Of a DNA stretch of 64,000 nucleotides, positions 32,036 to 41,024 are shown one piece after another. The notes under the pieces are model-generated. The model made no database searches, was not told the origin of the DNA, and saw only the letters and a list, made by a program, of their open reading frames with translations. Location: the NCBI RefSeq assembly GCF_022234545.1, contig NZ_JAIEUI010000017.1, positions 62,001-126,000 of the forward strand, read 5' to 3'. The position numbers were made by a program, and so were the translations under genes. This DNA comes from Paenibacillus piscarius. GTDB taxonomy: Bacteria; Bacillota; Bacilli; Paenibacillales; Paenibacillaceae. How positions within the stretch are numbered: the first letter of the stretch is position 1; each line of letters opens with the position of its first letter.

Positions 32036-33853
32036 TTGCACAAGCGGATTCATATACGTATCTTTTGGGGAGGGGCGATCCTGTGTATTCTGCTGGCCGG
32101 TCTTATGATCCGGCTGGCCTGGGTACAGCTGCTGCTGAAGGATCAGCGGGTCAACGGTACCCGGTACACCATGACTCAGATGGCAGAAATCCAGAGTGAG
32201 CGGGAGACAGTGCTGGACAGCGGGCGGGGCCGGCTCTATGACAAGCATGGAAGAGCGCTGGCCGGTGAGACGGTCTGGACGGCTGCGCTCTTCCCGCCGG
32301 AGGAGAAGCTTCCCGGCCAGCACGGTGCGGAAGCTACGAAGGATGACCGGCAGCTGCACCGGCTGGCCGAGATTCTCGGCGTCAGCTTCAGTGAGCTGAA
32401 GGCCCGGCGCACCGGGCTGAAGGAGCCTCTGCTCTGGCCCTCCGGCCAGGGAAAGGCTCCGCTAGCCCTGACCCTGCCGCAGGCCAGGGAGGTGGAAGGG
32501 CTGAAGCTTGACGGCGTAAGGGCGCTGCCGTTCGCCCGCCGGTATGATGGCCTCTCTACCGGCAGGCAATGGCTCGGGTACCTCTCGGAAGCATCGGGCG
32601 AAGCGCTCCGGCAATCGCCCACCGGCCTGAGAGTTCCAAGAACAGGGACTGACGGGCTGGAGAAGACGCTGGAGCCGCTGCTGCAGGGCGTAGGGCACAC
32701 CGAGGCGGTGGCACAGGTGGATGCGCGCGGCAACCGGGTTCCGGGCAGCCCGATCACGATTAAGGCACCGGGTAATCCTTACTATCCATTGTCTTTGTAT
32801 ACCACCATTGATCTTAGGCTGCAGGAGGGCATTGAACAGCTTGCCAGAGAAGCGGGTGTGAAGGAAGGGGCGATTGTTGTACTGGACAGCGAGACCGGGG
32901 ATATTGCAGCGATGGTCTCCTTGCCTTTTTATAATCCGCAGCAAATCTCTCCGCTGGGCGGGGAATGGAATAACCGTGCGCTGCAGGCGGCAGCCCCCGG
33001 CTCAATATTCAAGATCGTAACGGCTGCTGCGGCACTGGAGGCCGGGCTGACGGAACCGGCGGAGCCGTTCTTCTGCAGCGGGGACTACGGCAAATACGGG
33101 CTGACCTGCCTGCACGGCAAAGGACACGGCGCCCTTACGATGGCGCAAGGATTCGCCGTGTCCTGTAATACGGTATTCGCCACGCTGGCCGAGCGGCTGA
33201 GCGGGATGCAGCTCCAGTCGGCTGCGCTTGCGCTGGGGCTGGGCCGGGATATCGGGTGGCAGGCCGAGAATACACTGGGCCTGTCCCTGCTCCGCCCGCT
33301 CTCCGGGGAGCAGCCGGGAACGATCTTCACTACCCTGCTGCCCGATGACGGCGGGGCCAGGGTCCAGACTGCCATCGGGCAGCGCGATGTACGGATCACT
33401 CCGCTGCAGGCGGCGAATCTGGTGGTTACGCTGCTGCACGGCGGTGAGGTCCGGGCGCCGCGGATTCTGCAGCGGGTTGCTTTTGCCAACGGGCAGACGC
33501 TGAAGGAGCTTCCGGCACATCTGGCACCTGCGCCGGGCGGCAGAATCTCTAAGGCCACAGCGCATGTGCTGCTGGATATGATGCGAAGTGTGGTGACGGA
33601 GGGGACCGGCAGAAGCCTGAACCGTTCCCGCTGGCCGCTCGCAGGCAAGTCAGGCACGGCCCAGACGCTGGTCCAGGGCGCTGCCCGCAACAATCAGTGG
33701 TTCATCGGTTACGGCCCGGTCGACAAGCCGCGTTATGCGGTGTCTGTTGCAATTGAGAATGTTGCTCCGGGCAGTCCGCATCTGGCCACCCGGCTGTTCG
33801 GTCAGGTGTTTGGATTGTTGTCTGAGCCGGAGCCGGGGTCTACCGGAGCCTGA
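32036..33853 (+). CDS. Class B penicillin-binding protein (D,D-transpeptidase)
   Basis: This 605-residue membrane-anchored transpeptidase cross-links peptidoglycan outside the membrane. One N-terminal helix (about 8-28) is followed by a PBP dimerisation region with ERETVLDSGRGRLYDKHGRALAG. The catalytic domain has SxxK as APGSIFK (Ser about 323), SxN as SCNTVFATLAERL and KSGT as GKSGTAQTL (about 537). The start is TTG at 32036, nine bases after GGAGG. Its genomic position, next to no division or rod-shape genes, does not reveal which PBP it is; roles in sporulation or elongation are possible. The 3' end overlaps the convergent permease gene by 52 bases. Confidence 0.9.
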   Translation: MHKRIHIRIFWGGAILCILLAGLMIRLAWVQLLLKDQRVNGTRYTMTQMAEIQSERETVLDSGRGRLYDKHGRALAGETVWTAALFPPEEKLPGQHGAEATKDDRQLHRLAEILGVSFSELKARRTGLKEPLLWPSGQGKAPLALTLPQAREVEGLKLDGVRALPFARRYDGLSTGRQWLGYLSEASGEALRQSPTGLRVPRTGTDGLEKTLEPLLQGVGHTEAVAQVDARGNRVPGSPITIKAPGNPYYPLSLYTTIDLRLQEGIEQLAREAGVKEGAIVVLDSETGDIAAMVSLPFYNPQQISPLGGEWNNRALQAAAPGSIFKIVTAAAALEAGLTEPAEPFFCSGDYGKYGLTCLHGKGHGALTMAQGFAVSCNTVFATLAERLSGMQLQSAALALGLGRDIGWQAENTLGLSLLRPLSGEQPGTIFTTLLPDDGGARVQTAIGQRDVRITPLQAANLVVTLLHGGEVRAPRILQRVAFANGQTLKELPAHLAPAPGGRISKATAHVLLDMMRSVVTEGTGRSLNRSRWPLAGKSGTAQTLVQGAARNNQWFIGYGPVDKPRYAVSVAIENVAPGSPHLATRLFGQVFGLLSEPEPGSTGA

Positions 33854-35043
33854 GTGCCCGGCGCGGCGGGTACCGGGTCCGAAGGAACCTCCGGTGCCGG
33901 ATTACCGCTTACCGGACCGCCTGCAGTCGAGGCCTGAGAGGCGGCGAAGGGGGATACGACGAATTCCTCCTCCGGCAGGTGAATCCACTGCTGCAGGTAA
34001 CCCTGCTGGATCAGCTCCTTCAGGAGAATCAGCAGAATCGGCGACAGGATGAGCCCGGCGATGCCGAACAGGGACGAAGACAGAATGACGAACGAGAGCA
34101 TCAGGAAGGCGGAGGAGACGCCGATCGAATTCCCGGTGATTTTGGGCTCAAGCAGCTGTCTTACCACCATCACCACCGCCAGCAGCACGATTAGGCCAAT
34201 CGCCAGCGGCGTGTTGCCGACGATGAACAGATAGATGATCCAGGGGATCAGCACCGCCGGTACGCCGAGCAGCGGCAGCACGTCGACCAGCGCGCAGACC
34301 AGGGCTATGGTGAGCACATTGCCCGTGCGGAGAATCAGCAGGCCGGCAAGAATAATCACAAAGGTGATACTGATCAGGATCAGCTGGGCTTTTAGATACG
34401 AACCGATGGCCTTGAACACATTCCCCTGCAGGAAGGCGTAAGCGGTCTTGAACGTCTTCGGCAGCTTCTCATGGGCGATTCTGCGCCAGTCCTTGATCTC
34501 CATGCTCAGGAAGAAGGCGAGAATGATCGCAATCCCGAAATTAGCCATGAAGGAAGAGAAAGAACCGAGCACCCCGACCATATATTTGAAGAAGGTGACC
34601 ATCCACTTTGAGAGAATATTGGTGGCATCCGTGAAGTAACCGTTCAGCTTCTCCGTCATGTCGGCGGGAAGCGCATCAATTTTATGCTGAAGATAGTTGG
34701 TCGTTTCGGTGAATTGCTGCTGTACAATGTATGTATATTGAGGCAGATTATGCTGAAGGCGGATCACCTGGGTCGTAATCAGCAGCCCGGCACCGAACAG
34801 CACGCCCAGCAGAATGACCAGGAACAACACCACAGAGATCGCGGAGGCAAAAGGCTTGGCCATCCCCTTACGGTTCAGGAAGCGGGCCAGCGGCTCAATG
34901 AGCAGAAATACAAAAAAAGACAGGAACACCGGCGCGGCCAGCTGGTACAGCTTGCTGAAGGCAAGCATCACGAGGTATACCGTAAGAATGACCAGCCCGA
35001 TGTCGAAAAAGGTGCGCCAATATTTTTTGTACAGTGGCAGCAT
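33802..35043 (-). CDS. AI-2E family transporter (YtvI/PerM-like)
   Basis: This 413-residue polytopic membrane protein belongs to the AI-2E (PerM/UPF0118) family, whose members move small molecules or ions; the substrate here is unknown. About eight hydrophobic segments are seen. The family run LVDVLPLLGVPAVLIPWIIYLFIVGNTPLAIGLIVLL and LEPKITGNSIGVSSAFLMLSFVI are characteristic. The C-terminal 50 residues form a Pro/Ala/Gly-rich hydrophilic tail, which is antisense to the end of the PBP gene. The frame is open back to a GTG at 35091, but a reverse-strand TACAAT at 35094-35099 would place transcription start downstream of it, so ATG at 35043 is chosen. Confidence 0.87.
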   Translation of the reverse strand: MLPLYKKYWRTFFDIGLVILTVYLVMLAFSKLYQLAAPVFLSFFVFLLIEPLARFLNRKGMAKPFASAISVVLFLVILLGVLFGAGLLITTQVIRLQHNLPQYTYIVQQQFTETTNYLQHKIDALPADMTEKLNGYFTDATNILSKWMVTFFKYMVGVLGSFSSFMANFGIAIILAFFLSMEIKDWRRIAHEKLPKTFKTAYAFLQGNVFKAIGSYLKAQLILISITFVIILAGLLILRTGNVLTIALVCALVDVLPLLGVPAVLIPWIIYLFIVGNTPLAIGLIVLLAVVMVVRQLLEPKITGNSIGVSSAFLMLSFVILSSSLFGIAGLILSPILLILLKELIQQGYLQQWIHLPEEEFVVSPFAASQASTAGGPVSGNPAPEVPSDPVPAAPGTQAPVDPGSGSDNNPNT

Positions 35044-35093
35044 AGATATAAACGACCCCTTTTTTAAATGATTTGTAGTCCGACCTTCCACCC

Positions 35094-35123
35094 ATTGTAC
35101 ACGATTTTAATAAAAACCGTCTA
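35094..35123 (-). promoter_or_regulatory. Possible promoter of the AI-2E gene
   Basis: Reverse strand: TAGACG (35123-35118), 18-base spacer, TACAAT (35099-35094). The -35 matches consensus at four of six positions. Confidence 0.4.
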
Positions 35124-35233
35124 TTTCTTTGATACCTGTGTTAAAATAGGGGGTGATGCTTTTGGCCGTATCACTTCTTTTTATGCAGACGTAGGGCGAG
35201 CCAAAGTCAACTCAGGAAAAGCGGTGAATATAC

Positions 35234-36610
35234 ATGCAGACTTTGCTGCTCTGGCTATTTTACATTTCTACCTTTTATGCTTTTATTCCCGGCATGATCA
35301 GCCGCCTGTTCGGCTATCGTGTCTTCCGCAAAGGAATCAGCCGCACGGACTACTGCTTAACCTTCGATGACGGCCCTGATCCGCATTACACGCCTTTACT
35401 GCTCGATCTCCTGAAGCGCTACGGGGCGAAGGCTACCTTCTTCGTAGTTGGCTCCCATGCGGAGCAGCATCCCGAGATTATCAAGCGCATGCATGAGGAA
35501 GGGCATCTGATCGGGATTCATAATTATGTCCACAAGACCAATTGGCTTATGCGTCCGGCCACGGTGCGGAAGCAGATTGACCAGACCAGCGATATTATCT
35601 TCGCGATTACCGGTGAGCGCAGCACGTATTACCGTCCGCCCTGGGGAATTGTGAATCTGTTTGACTTCTCCAAGCGGCGGCAGGTACAGATTGTGTTATG
35701 GTCTGCGATGTTCGGCGACTGGAAAGAGAAGCTTGGGGTGGAGCGGCTGACCGAGAAGCTGCTCGCCAAGCTGGGACCCGGTGAGGTCCTGCTGCTGCAT
35801 GACTGCGGGACAACGCTTGGCGCTGACCCGAATGCACCGGAGCATATGCTGATTGCGCTCGAACGGATGCTGGAGGAAGCCAAGAGCCGCGGTCTCAGCA
35901 GTGTACGGATTGACGAGATGATCAGGGCGGTGCGCAGCTCCCCTGTTGCAAGCCTGTCGTTCGGCAAACGGCTGCTCGTCGGATTATGGCTGGGCTGGGA
36001 GAAGCTCTTTCAGCTGCTGTTCCAGATCAAGACGGTTTCCAGGGAAGATCCGTTCCTGCATTACCGTCTGCGCAAGTATCAGGGCCACACGGTCCACATG
36101 GATAACGGCGAGACTTTAAGCAAGGGCGACAAGGTGATTGAGCTGCATTTCGATAACAGGCAGCTGTTCGAGCTGGGGATTCATTCCCGCTCCACTGCCC
36201 AGCTGGCGATCCGCCTGATCCGCCGGATGGAGAAGGATCTGCCGGTGCTGGCCGAGCGGATTGCCGGTGATGTGGAGCTGGCTGAGGCCAAGGCGCTCTA
36301 CGGCGTCAGCATGATCAACCGCGGGCCGGAGAAGTTCGGCTTCATGGTGCTGGATCTGCCTAGTGGTCTGTTCGCCAGCAGCACCAAGTTCTACCTCAGT
36401 ATTCTGCTGAGCGTGATTCATCCGTCAGGCGGCGCAAGACTCAAGGAGCGCAGCGACCAGCTGGTGCCCAAGATGATGCTGATGCCGGTATCACAGCTGC
36501 TGGACCAGATGAACCACCAGCGTCCGCAGAAGCCGGTGCCGCAGGAGCGGATATTGGAAGATGAGCTGGCGCTTAACGCCGAGCTGCCTGGAGCAACGGT
36601 TGTTCATTGA
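35234..36610 (+). CDS. Polysaccharide deacetylase with C-terminal YkoP-like domain
   Basis: This 458-residue protein begins with a membrane segment (about 3-22). A NodB-type carbohydrate esterase domain follows (about 38-235), with the metal and catalytic motifs TFDDGPD, the second motif GIHNYVHKT, RPPWG, and LLLHDCG near its end. Such enzymes remove acetyl groups from N-acetylated cell-wall glycans or chitooligosaccharides. The remaining about 200 residues form a separate region (GDKVIELHFDNRQLFELGIHSRSTAQLAIRLI) resembling the YkoP-type domain found beside deacetylases in Bacillus. The ATG at 35234 is used; the ribosome-binding site is weak (GGAAAAGCGG). The substrate is unknown. Confidence 0.87.
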   Translation: MQTLLLWLFYISTFYAFIPGMISRLFGYRVFRKGISRTDYCLTFDDGPDPHYTPLLLDLLKRYGAKATFFVVGSHAEQHPEIIKRMHEEGHLIGIHNYVHKTNWLMRPATVRKQIDQTSDIIFAITGERSTYYRPPWGIVNLFDFSKRRQVQIVLWSAMFGDWKEKLGVERLTEKLLAKLGPGEVLLLHDCGTTLGADPNAPEHMLIALERMLEEAKSRGLSSVRIDEMIRAVRSSPVASLSFGKRLLVGLWLGWEKLFQLLFQIKTVSREDPFLHYRLRKYQGHTVHMDNGETLSKGDKVIELHFDNRQLFELGIHSRSTAQLAIRLIRRMEKDLPVLAERIAGDVELAEAKALYGVSMINRGPEKFGFMVLDLPSGLFASSTKFYLSILLSVIHPSGGARLKERSDQLVPKMMLMPVSQLLDQMNHQRPQKPVPQERILEDELALNAELPGATVVH

Positions 36611-36694
36611 AGCAGCCAATGATTGCAGTGATTTAATGCAGATATTGAATGCAGAGATTGATCGCAGAAATTTATTACAGCTATCATAGGATTC

Positions 36695-36730
36695 GCCCCG
36701 CCGGCCCATTGAGGGTTGGTGGGGCTTTTT
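36695..36730 (+). terminator. Terminator of the deacetylase gene
   Basis: GCCCCGCC...GGCCC (from 36695) pairs with GGGTTGGTGGGGC (ending 36725), followed by TTTTT. Confidence 0.75.
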
Positions 36731-36823
36731 GGTGCGATGGCTCGGTGGACAAATGAGGTGCACAAGTACACTTGATTTCGGCAAAATCAGGGTAGGATAA
36801 CGAGCCGTGATGGGGTACGGGAC

Positions 36824-36867
36824 AAAAAAGAGCAGCCCCGGCCGCATCTGCGGCAGGAACTGCTCTT
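36824..36867 (-). terminator. Terminator of ilvD
   Basis: On the reverse strand AAGAGCAG...GCCGC pairs with GCGGC...CTGCTCTT and ends in TTTTTT. The whole hairpin has a long stem with small internal mismatches. Confidence 0.85.
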
Positions 36868-36883
36868 CAATATACGCGACTGA

Positions 36884-38569
36884 TTAGATCTTCAGTACGC
36901 CGCCCTTACTTGCGTTGGTAACCAGCTTGGAATAGCGGGCCAGGTAGCCGGTCTTCACCTTCGGCTCGAAGCCCTTCCAGCCCTGGCGGCGGACCGCCAG
37001 CACTTCCTCGTCTACCAGCAGCTCGATCTTGCGGTTGATGAGGTCCAGCTCGATGATATCGCCATCCTCCACGAAGGCGATCGGACCGCCCTCGGCGGCT
37101 TCCGGCGAGATATGGCCGATACTGATACCGCGGGATGCACCGGAGAACCGGCCGTCCGTGATCAGGCCAACCTTCGCGCCCAGCCCCATACCGACGATCT
37201 GCGAGGTTGGTGCCAGCATCTCAGGCATCCCCGGGCCGCCCTTTGGACCCTCATAGCGGATAACAACAACATGGCCTTCCTTGACCTTGCCATTCGCGAT
37301 CCCTTCCAGCGCTTCCTCCTGGGAGTCGAAGCAGATGGCCGGTCCTTTGTGATAGCCGCCGACGGAAGCATCCACCGCACCCACCTTGATGATGGAGCCT
37401 TCAGGCGCCAGGTTGCCGTAGAGCACAGCCAACCCGCCGACTTCGGAATAAGGGTTGTCCAGTGTATGAATGACTGAGGTATCCTTGATCTCATGGCCGC
37501 GGACATTCTCGGCCAGTGTCTTGCCGGTAACGGTCATGCAGTCGCCGAAGATGGCGCCCGGCTTCTTCAGCAGCTCGTTCAGCACAGCGCTGACGCCGCC
37601 TGCCCGGTCCACATCCTCAATGAAGATATCGGAGGCTGGAGCCAGCTTGGAGAGGTAAGGCACCCGGTTAGCAACTTCATTGATGCGCTCCAGCGGATAC
37701 TCGACCTCTGCTTCCTGAGCCAGGGCAAGGGTATGCAGAACCGTATTGGTCGATCCGCCCATTGCCATATCCAGTGCGAACGCGTTATCGAGGGATTCCT
37801 GGGTGACGATATCACGCGGCTTCAGGTCCATCTTGATCAGCTCCATCAGCTGGGTGGCCGATCTGCGGACGAACTCTCTGCGTTCTTCAGCAACCGCCAG
37901 GATCGTACCGTTGCCCGGCAGTGCAAGGCCCATAGCTTCAGCCAGACAGTTCATGGAGTTCGCGGTGAACATCCCGGAGCATGATCCGCAGGTAGGACAA
38001 CCGTATTGTTCCAGCTCGAGCAGCTCAGCGTCATTGATCTTGCCGACCTGATGCGCACCAACGCCCTCAAATACGGAGGTCAGGGAGAGCTTCTTGCCCT
38101 TGCTGTCCACGCCGGCCTTCATTGGCCCGCCGCTGACGAAGATGGTCGGAATGTTCACGCGCAGGGCGCCCATCATCATGCCGGGGGTGATTTTGTCACA
38201 GTTGGGGATGCAGACCATACCGTCGAACCAGTGCGCCGAGACTACGGTCTCCAGGGAATCGGCAATGATCTCGCGGCTCGGCAGCGAATAACGCATTCCG
38301 ATATGGCCCATAGCGATTCCGTCGTCTACGCCGATGGTATTGAATTCGAATGGAACCCCGCCGGCTTCGCGGATCGCTTCCTTCACGATTTTGCCGAATT
38401 CCTGCAGATGCACATGACCTGGTACAATATCAATGTAGGAATTGCAGACCGCGATGAACGGCTTGCCGAAATCCTCCTCCTTCACGCCGGCAGCACGCAG
38501 CAGACTGCGGTGCGGAGCGCGGTCGAAGCCCTTTTTGATCATGTCTGAACGCATTTTCTTGTTTGCCAT
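36884..38569 (-). CDS. ilvD: Dihydroxy-acid dehydratase
   Basis: This 561-residue cytoplasmic iron-sulfur enzyme catalyses the third common step of valine and isoleucine synthesis, converting dihydroxy-acids to 2-keto acids. Hallmarks include GKPFIAVCNSYIDIVPGHVHLQ, the cluster cysteine regions IPNCDKITPGMMMGALR and GCPTCGSCSGMFTANSMNCL, and the C-terminal ITDGRFSGASRGISIGHISPEAAEGGPIA. The length is normal for the family. The ATG is preceded by AAGGGG. It stands alone here: no ilvB, ilvN or ilvC gene is nearby. It has its own promoter and terminator. Confidence 0.97.
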   Translation of the reverse strand: MANKKMRSDMIKKGFDRAPHRSLLRAAGVKEEDFGKPFIAVCNSYIDIVPGHVHLQEFGKIVKEAIREAGGVPFEFNTIGVDDGIAMGHIGMRYSLPSREIIADSLETVVSAHWFDGMVCIPNCDKITPGMMMGALRVNIPTIFVSGGPMKAGVDSKGKKLSLTSVFEGVGAHQVGKINDAELLELEQYGCPTCGSCSGMFTANSMNCLAEAMGLALPGNGTILAVAEERREFVRRSATQLMELIKMDLKPRDIVTQESLDNAFALDMAMGGSTNTVLHTLALAQEAEVEYPLERINEVANRVPYLSKLAPASDIFIEDVDRAGGVSAVLNELLKKPGAIFGDCMTVTGKTLAENVRGHEIKDTSVIHTLDNPYSEVGGLAVLYGNLAPEGSIIKVGAVDASVGGYHKGPAICFDSQEEALEGIANGKVKEGHVVVIRYEGPKGGPGMPEMLAPTSQIVGMGLGAKVGLITDGRFSGASRGISIGHISPEAAEGGPIAFVEDGDIIELDLINRKIELLVDEEVLAVRRQGWKGFEPKVKTGYLARYSKLVTNASKGGVLKI

Positions 38570-38603
38570 GATGACATTTCCCCTTAAAAGTATTGGTCTA
38601 GCA

Positions 38604-38631
38604 ATTATATTGCCGCATTAACGCATTGCAA
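38604..38631 (-). promoter_or_regulatory. Sigma-A promoter of ilvD
   Basis: Reverse strand: TTGCAA (38631-38626), 16-base spacer, TATAAT (38609-38604). The rest of the gap to 38909 holds an inverted repeat, TTTATAGAA (38655-38663) with TTCTATAAA (38710-38718), of unknown role. No gene is seen there. Confidence 0.7.
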
Positions 38632-38909
38632 TCCCGGAATTCGCGAATCTGCGGTTTATAGAATGTTCACGGTCCAGCTCCTGTGTTGAACAGAAGTGGG
38701 GCAGAGCCGTTCTATAAAATAAAAAGGGCAATAGGATACGAACGTTAATAGAGAGTCTATCACAAAAAGCCTGTTTTTTCTACCGGACAATGTGAAGTTT
38801 GCCGCAGGAAGAATCAAGGAAAAGCCTGTGCTGGAACGAAGAAAAGCCCATCCCGGCGGGACAGGCGGCAGTTAAGCAGTAGCTGGATTCAAGGCGGGTA
38901 GACTGAGCA

Positions 38910-39950
38910 CTAGAGTGAACGTCTTAGTGCTGCACGCCGCAGGGAGATCATCCAGCCGACAGACGGTTCTACCAGCGGATGCAGCGCACGTCTGACGGCA
39001 GGCAGGGCGAGAAGCACCGTGCATCCTGTTGCGGCGGCGATCAGCACGGCTGCGCCTGCAGGATTGCTGATATAAGCGTACAGGCCGGATGCCGCTGCCG
39101 CGCGGACAACCAGTCCGTGAAGCAGGAAGACGTATAAGGTGCGGCGGCCCAAATCAGTCATGCGGCTTAACCCGTAAGGAACCAGAGCCAGGAAGCCCAG
39201 GGAAGAGACCGCTTGCAGCGCGTATATCCCCAGTCGGAACACACCCGCATACCACTCAGGGACGCCAAGCTGCGTATAGGTCAGGCTTCCGTATAACCAG
39301 CCAAGCGGAAGGGTGCGGCCCAGCATTCCTATGGCGATGAACATGACCAGGGAGATTACAGCGGCAAGAATCCGGAAATACCGCTGGTACAGCTTCAGGA
39401 AGGCAGCGAAGGAGAAGTGATATCCGATTACAAAAAAAGGAAGGTACACAAAGGTGCGGCTGAGGCTGAACCAGATGCCGTCCACGTGCAGATAACCCAC
39501 AGCCGTACCGGCGGCAACGGCGAAGGCGAGCTGGGCGCTCCGGCTCCAGCGGCCCATGCCCAGCATCAGCAGACGCCAGCAGGCATGGCTGGCCAGGAAC
39601 CATAACAGCAGATAGGGGGCGAAAAAGGAGTGATGAATGCTGCTGACCTGGAAGAACGAGACGTCGAGTACGGAATACAGGCTCTGAAAAATAAGGTATT
39701 GCAGTCCAATCTGCAGCAGGACCTTACGGCCGGCCGGTCCGCATAAGGAGGGGCGGGCGAAGTAACCGGTTACCAGCACAAACAGCGGCATATGGAAGCT
39801 GAAGATCCAACGGTACAGGGTGTCCAGCCCGCTCATTGCGGAAATCAGGGGTTCGGCCGCATTGGCCACAAAAACAGTAACAATAAGCATAAAGCGCAGG
39901 TTAAGGAAAAAAGTCTCTCCGCGCCGGTCAAGCGGGCGTTCCCGGGTCAT
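38910..39950 (-). CDS. Acyltransferase 3 family membrane protein
   Basis: This 346-residue polytopic protein has about ten hydrophobic segments and the layout of acyltransferase 3 (OafA/fucose 4-O-acetylase-like) proteins. Supporting features are the early NLRFMLIVTVFVANAAEPL, the arginine-rich RWIFSFHMPLFVLVTGYFARP segment and FVYLPFFVIGYHFS. Members transfer acetyl or other acyl groups to surface glycans or lipids. The catalytic His usually near the first helix is not obvious, so activity is uncertain. It lies upstream of ilvD on the same strand, separated by 340 bases, and probably has no link to it. Confidence 0.8.
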   Translation of the reverse strand: MTRERPLDRRGETFFLNLRFMLIVTVFVANAAEPLISAMSGLDTLYRWIFSFHMPLFVLVTGYFARPSLCGPAGRKVLLQIGLQYLIFQSLYSVLDVSFFQVSSIHHSFFAPYLLLWFLASHACWRLLMLGMGRWSRSAQLAFAVAAGTAVGYLHVDGIWFSLSRTFVYLPFFVIGYHFSFAAFLKLYQRYFRILAAVISLVMFIAIGMLGRTLPLGWLYGSLTYTQLGVPEWYAGVFRLGIYALQAVSSLGFLALVPYGLSRMTDLGRRTLYVFLLHGLVVRAAAASGLYAYISNPAGAAVLIAAATGCTVLLALPAVRRALHPLVEPSVGWMISLRRAALRRSL

Positions 39951-40123
39951 GACGTTACCTCCGTATATGGGATATGCGACAGGCTGACTTTTTGGGATTG
40001 CATCTTCGGATAGCTATGGGGGGACGTTGTGAATTGCGTTTATAATTGCAGTGAGTGATACTTTAATTTTAAACTACATGATTTGCAGCAGATTAATTGT
40101 GAACTTCATCACTTTGATCAGCT

Positions 40124-40138
40124 TGGTAAGCGCTATCA
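40124..40138 (+). promoter_or_regulatory. cre-like sequence upstream of the hydrolase gene
   Basis: TGGTAAGCGCTATCA fits the cre consensus with one mismatch. It is 31 bases upstream of the -35 box at 40169, unlike the three other sites in the window, so its role is doubtful. Confidence 0.3.
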
Positions 40139-40168
40139 CTGCGGAGAGTTGTGGCGAACTCTTGAAGG

Positions 40169-40197
40169 TTGTTTGATTTCTGCGATTACTTTATAAT
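40169..40197 (+). promoter_or_regulatory. Sigma-A promoter of the alpha/beta hydrolase gene
   Basis: TTGTTT (40169-40174), 17-base spacer, TATAAT (40192-40197). Confidence 0.7.
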
Positions 40198-40229
40198 TTT
40201 CGTATGCAGTATACCGGGAGTGAACGCTA

Positions 40230-40979
40230 TTGAGAAGAAGCCTTACCAGACGCCGTGTGCTTATAGCAAGTGTAGTTATTTTAATGGTTGCAGGTGTGCT
40301 TATATGGAGGTATTTGACCCCGTACAAGCCTGAAGAGCGTGCAGAGACAGCCATGGTTTCTGCCGGGAGCATTGCTGTGGAGGAGAACGACAACTGGATC
40401 TCGTTCGAGCCTTCTGCCGCCCGCGGCACAGCCGTCATTCTGTATCCCGGTGCACTGGTTAAGCCTGAAGCTTATGCCCCGCTGGCCAGAGCCATTGCAC
40501 AGGCCGGGCACCCGTTCTATATTGCCAGAATGCCGCTTAACCTGGCGGTGATCAAGGGGGATGCCGCAGAGGAGATTCTCCGTGTCCATCCGAAGCAGAG
40601 CTTCGTCCTTGGCGGCCACTCGCTCGGCGGCGTTATGGCTTCGCGCTTCGCTGCGGAGCATGCCGGCCAGCTGGAGGGCGTTTTTTTTCTGGCCTCCTAT
40701 CCGGATGAGAAGGGGAGCCTGAAGGACACCACATTGTCCGTATTGTCTGTGCTGGGCACGGAGGATAAGGTGGTTGACCGGGACAGCTACAACAAGGGCC
40801 GGGCTTATATCCCGTCCAATACCGTATACGTGTCCATTGAAGGCGGCAACCATGCCCAGTTCGGAAGCTACGGTCCCCAGAAAGGGGACGGCACCGCTAC
40901 CATTACAGAGGAAGAGCAGCAGGCGCGCACCGTGCGGGCCATGCTCGATTGGATGGGCAATCTGCGCCAGAGCAAGTAA
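40230..40979 (+). CDS. Alpha/beta hydrolase, membrane-anchored
   Basis: This 249-residue protein has an N-terminal hydrophobic segment (about 8-25, VLIASVVILMVAGVLIWRYL) that anchors or exports it. The remainder is an alpha/beta hydrolase of the DUF-type found in Firmicutes. The nucleophile elbow reads LGGHSLGGVMASRFA with Ser in GHSLG. An aspartate candidate is in GTEDKVVDR and the histidine in EGGNHAQFGSYG. The start is TTG at 40230 after GGGAG. The substrate is unknown; it could be an esterase. Genes for a HAD phosphatase and a sirtuin follow closely in the same direction. Confidence 0.87.
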   Translation: MRRSLTRRRVLIASVVILMVAGVLIWRYLTPYKPEERAETAMVSAGSIAVEENDNWISFEPSAARGTAVILYPGALVKPEAYAPLARAIAQAGHPFYIARMPLNLAVIKGDAAEEILRVHPKQSFVLGGHSLGGVMASRFAAEHAGQLEGVFFLASYPDEKGSLKDTTLSVLSVLGTEDKVVDRDSYNKGRAYIPSNTVYVSIEGGNHAQFGSYGPQKGDGTATITEEEQQARTVRAMLDWMGNLRQSK

Positions 40980-41024
40980 TAATATAGATCGCACGTAATG
41001 TACTCAATGCAGAGGAGGGATGGA

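Noticed and set aside
40124..40138. cre site controlling the alpha/beta hydrolase
   Set aside because: The match has a mismatch at a conserved position and lies upstream of the -35 box rather than over or after the promoter. It is listed as a low-confidence site only.
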